Shown here: one piece after another, positions 57,838-64,000 of the stretch | How the letters are laid out: the number at the start of each line of letters is the position of its first letter | Numbering within the stretch: the stretch's first letter is position 1 | Source of the DNA: Dasypus novemcinctus | Taxonomy: Eukaryota > Chordata > Mammalia > Cingulata > Dasypodidae | Direction of reading: 5' to 3' | Assembly: GCF_030445035.2 (NCBI RefSeq) | Contig: NC_080677.1 | Span: 115,437,263 to 115,501,262, forward strand | Length of the DNA: 64,000 nt | Translations under genes and position numbers: made by a program | Notes under the pieces: generated by a model | Told to the model about the DNA's origin: nothing | Seen by the model: only the letters and a program-made list of their open reading frames with translations | Database searches by the model: none

Positions 57838-59120
57838 CATTTTTGAAGAAGTTTTGGATCATAGAGGGCTTCAACTATGGTAGGGGAGGAGCATTGGTGT
57901 GGGGTATCATTGATGGGGGATGCATGGGTGGGAGGGAGTTTGCCAGGGCATACATGTAGGGTATATAGATATGTTTGGATATTCATTTGTATTGACATAG
58001 TGGATAGAGTTTCACACAACTGAGGGAGAGCTGAGTTCCCATCCTGGGGAGCTCTGTCACATTTCCCAGTGGAACAGCAACAATCTCCCAAGTGCAAGGG
58101 CAAAGACAAGTGAAGAAGGATGGTCCAATGATGGGCTCTTGATTGATGACTATGCTGAGCCTGTGCACTTGAAATTTCAACTTGGTCTAGAGCTGCAGGG
58201 TGCCTAAGAGTTACCTCCTGAGAGCCTCCATATTTGCTCAAATGAGGTCACTCTCTAAGCCAAACTCAGTATATAAATGCATTGCCTTCCCCCTGGCATT
58301 GGGTATGACTCCTGGGGATGAGCCTCCCTGGTGCCAAAGGATTACTACCAGGCTCTCACTGGTGATACAACTCGAAAGGGGCCTTGAATAAAGGGGGGAA
58401 ATGGTAGGGACAAGTGAGTTTGTATGACTGGGAGACTTTGAGATGAGTCGGGTGGTTATCAGAGGGGTTGTGCTTATGAATATCTCAGCAGGATCTCAGA
58501 GATAGCCAAAATAGATACAATCCCAGGTAGTGGTGCTCCTGAGGGCAATGGAGACACCTAGGTCCTATGGTCATGGTAGATGGCTCTGGAGTTCAGTGCT
58601 TTGCCAGAGGGCTCTGCTTTGGAGTTTGTGCTCCTGAGTGTGATGAAGTTGGACTCAGATGTGACTTCTCTGCACTTGCCTCTTCTGTCACTTTTACTGA
58701 ACCTATGGTGGGTGCTGGGGTTGGTGTGTGCCCAGGAGACTTGAATCTCTGTACTCTCTGTGTGCCAGCTGGGCCCTGGGCCTTGGCACAGTTGCAGCAC
58801 CTGCTCTCCAGTTCATTGGGCTTACCCAGGTCAGCTAGCAAGGATGTGAGGATGGTTAACCTCCACACCAGGGAGCTGAGAGAATCTGTGGTTGTAAGCA
58901 GGAGAATCCGATCCATCAGCCATGTGGGATCTAGGCCCCCTCTCATTTTAGGGGTGGAGTGGCCCTGATCATCCTAGGGTCCTCAGGATGGAGGAATAGA
59001 ATGTGGATTGGAGTGGATTTGCTGGTATTCTCCTGTGGAATTGTGACTCTGGCAGAGGAGGAAACTGTGTATATGAGAACTTCTTATATTGTTTAATATG
59101 GCATTGTGTGTGATCTATGT
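57838..59120 (+). repeat. LINE 3'-end module, copy D, internally deleted
   Basis: This copy has the longest upstream part, from 'tgaagaagttttggatcatagaggg' through 'gagcctccatatttgctcaaatgagg' to 'ctatggtcatggtagatggctctggag'. It aligns with copy B up to about 59057. There 'ggcagaggagg' is followed directly by the terminal 'aacttcttatattgtttaatatgg', skipping about 350-400 bases present in copies B and C. The 133-codon frame at 58567-58968 lies in the repeat and has no domain. Confidence 0.7.
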
Positions 59121-59184
59121 ACCTTTAAAAAAAAGAAAGATAATAAAAAATAAATTAAACATACATTTAAAAAAAGCAATGGGA

Positions 59185-59702
59185 GAGTGGATGTGGTTCA
59201 AGCAGTTGAGTGCCTGTTTCCCACAAGGGAGCCCCTGGGTTTAGTTCCTGGTGCCTTCTAAAGAAGAGAAACAAACAATAAGCAAAAAAATCCAACCAAC
59301 CAAAAAAAAAAAAAAAACCCACAAAAAACAAAAAGCCAATGAGCAGACAACAAGCAAAAACAATGAGTGAGAAAAAAAACCAAATAAGACAATGAGCAGA
59401 CAATGATCAAAAACAAACAAGCGGGGAGCAGATGCAGCTCAAGCAGTTGGATACCCACGTCCCACATGGGAGGTCCCAGATTCAGTTCCCTGTGCCTCCT
59501 AAAGAAAAAACAAACAATGAGCAAAAAGTGAGAAAAGAACAAGTAAAAACAACAAGCAAAAAAACAAAACAAAACAAAAACAACAAGCAAAAAAAAAAAA
59601 CAAAACAAAAACAAAAACAAAAAACCAGAGAGCAAAAATGAGTAAACAGACAAGGGAGTCATCTCATGGGGGAATTTCTAAAAAATTAAAAAAAAAAAAA
59701 AA
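59185..59702 (+). repeat. Two DAS-SINE units in one insertion
   Basis: Two tRNA-like heads follow each other: 59185-59265 (B-box-type 'gggtttagttcc') and 59424-59500 ('cagattcagttcc'). Each has a CAA/A-rich tail with 'aatgagca' phrases. The whole is flanked by aaaaaagcaatggga (59170-59184) and aaaaaagcagtggga (59703-59717), 14 of 15 bases identical. A second head inserted into the first one's tail is the alternative. The antisense frame of 134 codons is low-complexity translation. Confidence 0.75.
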
Positions 59703-59717
59703 AAAAAAGCAGTGGGA

Positions 59718-60689
59718 AACTCCAAACCCCATCAAAGTTAGTAGACTACTTAAGGCATCTCAGGTTCAGATGATACAATCATCTCTGCTTAGAGTTCTAA
59801 TGATCTATGTACATGGGTTTTACCATCTCAAGAATGTGAAGCTGAAGAAGTAATGGCCAACAACAATTATTGTAATAAGAAAGAGGAGCATCATAAGAAT
59901 TGATAAATGGGAGAGAGTTAGAGATCAACTGTTTTACTTTCCATATTTTAGAGATAAGGAAATTGAGGCCCAGTCAAGAAACAGAGGTGACATCAGAGTT
60001 TGTTTCCAAAGTCTAGTCCAGTTCTTGTAGGACAGGACAAATTCTAGATTGTAACTTTCATTGGCTAGTAAACCAAATGTAAGAGATGTGAATTGAGAGG
60101 AAAAAGGGATAGCCCCAATCAAACCCCCAAAGGCAAGCAAGAAATGCATATAATAATTTACTTCTTACTTATTTCCTTTATATCATATGTTGGACAATTT
60201 AACTGATATATTCATTGATTTATACAATTCTTTTCAATTCTATCTAAAAACAGCAGATAACATTTAAATAAGAAAGTTACATAAGATTCTCTTTGAACAC
60301 ATGTAATGCCATAATACTTAATGTGGACCATCACTTCTTGGTAGAAGAAAGACATCCAACGTCCAGTTCATAGAGAAAGCTTCTGATTCAGTAATTCAGT
60401 AGGTTGTCCATTATTCAATAGTGAAGATGATGCTTATATTTTAAAAAATCTCTACAAAGCACAGAAACAAGAAGTACAGCCTTGATTTGTAACTGATATG
60501 CACATTTAAGGCTGTCATTTTCAGGTATGAAAGTTTAGTGTTCTATTACCCAATCTGTGCAGTAGACATAGTTAGAACAAGTCATGGAAATTAACAGAAG
60601 CCCCATGGTAGTCATGCATTTGAAGTTGTGCTTGAGGCAGTATCTGGAGGATTAGTAGAAGTTAACTAGGTAAAAAAGGGGTAGCAGCA
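59718..60689. other. No recognised gene; one MIR-like trace
   Basis: The phrase 'tttagagataaggaaattgaggcccag' at 59946-59975 is the reverse-complement MIR core. No other feature is recognised. Confidence 0.45.
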
Positions 60690-60799
60690 TGCTTCAGGTA
60701 GAAGAAATGGCTAGTACAAAGGCCCTCTAGAAAAAAGGACTTTGTTATAATCACAGAAATGTAATGGTTTTTTATTTTTTAGTATGATTTTAAAAAAAT

Positions 60800-61235
60800 G
60801 TCATCACCCCTTTTTAAAAAATTGTTATTTATTTCTCCCTGCCCCATTGTTGTTTGCACTTCTTGTCTGTTCATCTTCCTTGTGTCTTTTTAGGAGGTAC
60901 CAGGAATTGAACCTGGGATCTCTGATGTGGAAGGGAGGAACCTAATGTCTTGAGTAACCTCTGTTCCCTGCTTTGACTCTCATTAGGTTTTTCTTTTGTG
61001 CCTTTTGTTGCAACATCATGTTGCATCAGCTTGCTGTGCCTACCCATCATCGCTGTTCACTGTCTTGCTCATCTTCTCTAGGAGGCACTGGGAACCTCCA
61101 CTCCCTGCTTTGTTGTGTCTCACATTGCATTTTTTCATCTTTTGTCTCTTGTTGCGTTATCTTGTTGCATCAGCTTGCCACACCTGCCTGTCACGCCAGC
61201 TTGCTGTCTTCTGGCTTCCTGGCTAGTATGATTTG
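60800..61235 (-). repeat. DAS-SINE-derived sequence, two units
   Basis: 60800-60970 has the antisense SINE tail ('tttatttctccctgccccattg') and head ('ggtaccaggaattgaacctgggatc'). 60985-61235 has a second, CA/TTGC-rich SINE body ('ttgttgcaacatcatgttgcatcagcttgctgtg', repeated as 'gttgcgttatcttgttgcatcagcttgcc') and another 'gaggcactgggaacctcc' joint. The head of the second unit is degraded. Confidence 0.65.
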
Positions 61236-61251
61236 AGCACAGAGCACAGAC

Positions 61252-61800
61252 TGTGGAGCGAGTTACTATGAAGTGCTTTGTGGGAACACAGGTTCAGTTA
61301 AAACAAAGGCTTTCAGCAATTGACTACTTTATTATTTACATAGCTCAAAAGGTCCAAAAGAGCAGGGGGAAAGATCCCATTTTGGCTGGTCCCCCAGGGA
61401 AGCCAACTGCTCAGGTCAGTGGATGGCATTTCTACATGCCAAACTTTGACTGGGAGATGAGGGACCAATTGTGGCTGGTCCTCCAGGAAGGCCAACTGCT
61501 AGTCAACTCCACACATCCTGTGCACTGGAGATGAGGGACAACTGCACTGACTGAAGACTGAGATTTATACACTCCAGGGGGCAGGAATTCTACCAGTGAG
61601 TAACCTTTGTGTCCTGGTAAGCAGCTGGGGCTGGTTAAGATTTAATGTCTCCCTGGCTGCCTGCAGTCTCTTGTAAAATAGAAACGTGCTAATCACCTGT
61701 GCAAAAACAAGCAAGAAGAGAAAGAAGAGGTGCAGGCAAGAGCTGAGAGATGGCCACCGAGTGTGTCCATGACTTCCCCAGCAGAGAATTATGAGAGACA
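61252..61800 (-). repeat. Solo class I ERV LTR with 4-base target duplication
   Basis: On the - strand it starts TGTCTCTCATAATT and ends GCTCCACA, 549 bases, flanked by agac (61248-61251 and 61801-61804). TATAAAT lies at about 61563-61569 and AATAAA at 61328-61333 on the - strand, a TATA-to-polyA spacing of about 235 bases. This longer R region and the 4-base duplication indicate class I (gammaretrovirus-like). Confidence 0.75.
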
Positions 61801-61945
61801 AGACTGGAGAAGTAGGTGAAAGTCAAACCCTGTATGGCCGTGAAGATAAGAGTAATGGCATTTATCCTAAGGACCAGGGAAGGCATGATTTTGAAAAGAT
61901 CTTTCTGGCTTCTATTTAAAATGTGGATCAGAGGGACAAGGGTTG

Positions 61946-62189
61946 GTCCAAACAAATCAGTTTCCCATTATGGAAAGAAGGAACCTCCTAGAGTGCTTAA
62001 TTTTTGTCCAGACATTTACCCTTTCTGTTGCTCTTCTTTCCTTTGTCTAGACCTATGTTTTCACCTACTGTCATGTTCCTTTTGCCTGAAGAAAGAACTT
62101 CCTTTAAATTTCTTTTAGTACAAGTCCGATGTCATAAATTTTCTCAGATTTGATCTGAGAATGTCTTTATCTCATTTTTGTTTTTTTTC
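61946..62189. other. No recognised gene or repeat
   Basis: Short stretch between L2 and L1 with no recognised signal. Confidence 0.4.
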
Positions 62190-62664
62190 CTCACCATTTG
62201 AACCATTTAAAGTATATAATTCAGTGGAATGTAGTACATTCACAGTTTGTAAACCATTATCTAGTTCAGAACATTTCATCACCCCAAAAGGAAGCCCATC
62301 CCATTAGCCTGCGCTCCCCATTGTCTCCTCTCCCAGCCCTGGCAATCACTACTTTTTTGTCTCTATAGATTTTCTGGGTATTTCATATAAATGGAACTAT
62401 ATAATATGTGGTCCTTTGTGTATTCTTTCTGTTACTTAGCATGGTTTCAATGTTCATCCATGTTGTAGCATATGTCAGTAATTCATTCATTTTTAAAGCT
62501 GAATCCATTGTATGGATATATCACATTTTGTTTAGCCCTTCACAAGTTGATGGGTACCTTTTGGCTCTTGTGAAACAGTGCTGCTATGAAAATTTGTGTG
62601 CAAGCTTTTGTTTGAATAAGTGTTTTAAATTCTTCTGGGTATACATAGGAATTGGGTCATTTGG

Positions 62665-62837
62665 TATGTCTGCGAGAAGCTGGCACTCAGCCACTGGCCA
62701 CATCGGCTTCCCTGAGTTGGCTTTTTTGGTTTTTGCTAGTAGTTTGTTTTGTTTTTAAAAGGCACTAGAGACTGAACATAGGACCTCCCATGTGGAAAGC
62801 AGGCACTCAACCTATTGAGTCACATCCACTCCCCCAG
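62665..62837 (-). repeat. DAS-SINE, short variant
   Basis: The antisense head 'gactgaacataggacctcccatgtggaaagcaggcactcaacctattgagtcacatccactccc' follows a 'ggcttccctgagttggcttttttgg' body. It is the same head type as 59185 and is inserted in L1. Confidence 0.7.
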
Positions 62838-63327
62838 AATTTTAAGTATGTCATTTAATTGTCTTCCAGTTTTTAAGGTTTCCTATGAGAAGTCTGCTGT
62901 CATTTTTGATCTTTGTTCCCCTGTTCGTAAGATATCTTTTTTCCCCCTGGATGTTTTTAAGATTTTTTTCTTTATTGCTAGTTTTCAGCAATTTGATTAT
63001 GATTGGGCTTTGTGTGATTTTCTTTGTTTCTTTTGCCTATAACCACTGAGCTTCTTGGATCTGTGGATTTATAGATTTGATCAAATTTGGGGAAAAAAGT
63101 TTGGTTATTTCTCTCTCTCTATTTTTCTGCTCTCCACTCTTTTTCTGGAAATCCAATGACACATATGACACATAGAATGTTTGATATTGTTTCATAGCTT
63201 ATAGAGCATTTGTGTTCAGTAGTTTTTTTAAAATCTCTGTTTCAGTTTGGATAGTTTTTATTCTTCAAATTCACAGATTTTTCTTTTACAGTGTCTAATC
63301 TGCTAATTCCATCTGATAGCTGGAAAA

Positions 63328-63877
63328 TGTTCTTATTAAAAATTTCTTTTCTTAAGCAGCTATGAAAAATTCAAATACCTTTCCCAGATCTAGTTGAACT
63401 GGTTTTCTATTAACTAATCTTAGTAGCTTACTCTTTGTTTTTAGCTCCTAGAAAGACAATAATCAAAACTTCCTAGTTCTACTCCCAGGAAAGTCAGGAA
63501 TAAGATAACATCTCAGCAAAACTACAGAATGGTTTCAGGAGCACATTATGTCCCAGAAAATCTATAACTTCCCTGGGATAAAAGGTTGTACACTGGGACA
63601 TCAAACATGAGTTTTACATACAGAATATATGAGACCCTGTCATCACCCACATGGCAGGAATGTATCATGCAGTCATCCCTTGATCCTCAATCCATATTCT
63701 CCTTAAAAAATGCTAGCCCCCTTCTCAGTTTGAACTGGTTTTGGGAAGATTCCCCCAGTTCCTTGCTTATGTGCTTGCAATAAATCACCTCTTCACTAAG
63801 AGAAATGTTTCTCCGTTGTAGCATGAGATTGGGCAGGGCTTTCTCTTGAAAACGGCCATGCTTATGGTAACACATCC
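63328..63877 (+). repeat. Probable solo LTR inserted in L1
   Basis: About 550 bases interrupt L1 between 'ctggaaaa' and 'aaaatgatttttatttcag', with aaaa (63324-63327, 63878-63881) as a possible 4-base duplication. It starts TG; the end CATCC is not canonical. It has 'gggataaaaggttgtacactggg' (63575-63598) as TATA region and 'gcaataaatcacc' (63777-63789) as polyadenylation signal in the + direction. The TATA-polyA spacing of ~200 bases suggests class I. Confidence 0.5.
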
Positions 63878-64000
63878 AAAATGATTTTTATTTCAGATAT
63901 TGTGATTTTCATCTCTAGAAATTTCTTTTGGGTCTTTTTTGTATCTTTCATTTATTTCCTTGTCATGGTCATAATTTTCTTTACATCTTCGATAAATTTA

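Larger units (their letters stand above)
60690..61945 (-). repeat. L2 fragment split by a SINE and an LTR
   Basis: The left part (60690-60775, 'gaagaaatggctagtacaaaggccctctag') and the right part (61805-61945, 'aaccctgtatggccgtgaagataagag', 'gattttgaaaagatctttctggcttc') are consecutive pieces of antisense L2 sequence. DAS-SINE-derived sequence and a class I LTR lie between them. Confidence 0.6.
62190..64000 (-). repeat. Old LINE-1 segments, interrupted by a SINE and an LTR
   Basis: 62190-62664 has antisense L1-type sequence ('aaccatttaaagtatataattcagtgg', 'tgttcatccatgttgtagcatatg', 'gtgctgctatgaaaatttgtgtgcaagc'). 62838-63327 and 63882-64000 have the L1 segment with 'tctgctgtcatttttgatctttgttcccc', 'agcttcttggatctgtgg' and 'tatttcagatattgtgattttcatctctag'. 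It continues past the window edge. Confidence 0.65.

Noticed and set aside
57837..58241. 134-codon frame on the - strand and 133-codon frame at 58567-58968
   Set aside because: Both lie in the LINE module; the corresponding parts of the other copies are not open, and no domain is visible.
59258..59662. 134-codon very hydrophobic Phe/Leu-rich frame on the - strand
   Set aside because: It is translation of the antisense A-rich SINE tails, hence low complexity.

Overview
The window is mammalian nuclear DNA, AT-rich apart from GC-rich LTR islands. It is almost certainly from a xenarthran of the armadillo lineage (Dasypus-like). The diagnostic evidence is several copies of the tRNA-derived DAS-SINE family, known from the nine-banded armadillo, at about 34.2, 49.0, 49.8, 59.2, 60.8 and 62.7 kb. 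They sit among general mammalian fossils (L2, MIR, MER5A, MLT1, ERV-L, old L1). I found no convincing host protein-coding exon, tRNA gene or rRNA gene. The open frames of 60-200 codons are chance frames or lie inside repeats. The window reads as intergenic or intronic sequence that has been a target for retroelements.

Layout. 0.2-3.1 kb: an old L1 on the + strand, followed by a LINE 3'-end module (3.3-3.85 kb). 5.1-7.0 kb: LINE and L2 remnants. 7.2-12.0 kb: a young, defective class II (betaretrovirus-like) provirus on the - strand, inserted in a MER5A element. It has two LTRs, a tRNA-Lys-type primer site, a leader with three ~215-bp tandem repeats, a short gag start, an AT-rich core without recognisable retroviral coding sequence, two related hydrophobic frames, env remnants and a polypurine tract. 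12.3-13.2 kb: an MLT1 LTR with a younger LTR inside it. 14.6-16.0 kb: a LINE module on the - strand carrying a small class II LTR. 16-25.6 kb: mostly unannotated single-copy sequence with MIR and L2 traces. 25.7-26.2 kb: a class II provirus 3' end. 27.6-32.3 kb: a MaLR LTR and several L1 pieces on the - strand, one of them the inverted counterpart of the L1 at 1.9-3.1 kb. 33.4-36.1 kb: a MaLR LTR, a DAS-SINE and a U6 snRNA copy fused to an L1 3' end. 37.2-40.6 kb: an ERV-L provirus remnant with LTR, gag, protease and reverse transcriptase traces. 41.8-51.7 kb: a dense nest of elements. It holds a solo class II LTR, a MaLR provirus inserted in an older opposite-strand MaLR provirus whose LTR is itself interrupted by another solo class II LTR, an ERV-L LTR, two DAS-SINEs, and a MaLR LTR inserted in L1. 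53.3-64 kb: LINE modules, a dimeric DAS-SINE, an L2 split by a SINE and a class I solo LTR, and L1 interrupted by a SINE and another LTR.

There is no gene network here. What can be read is an order of insertion: L2, MIR and MER5A first; then MLT1, ERV-L and L1; then xenarthran MaLR elements and LINE modules; then DAS-SINEs; then class II LTRs. The most unusual object is the defective provirus at 7,200-11,984, followed by the U6-L1 chimera at 35.85-36.13 kb. Family names come from recognising sequence by eye, and no database search was run.
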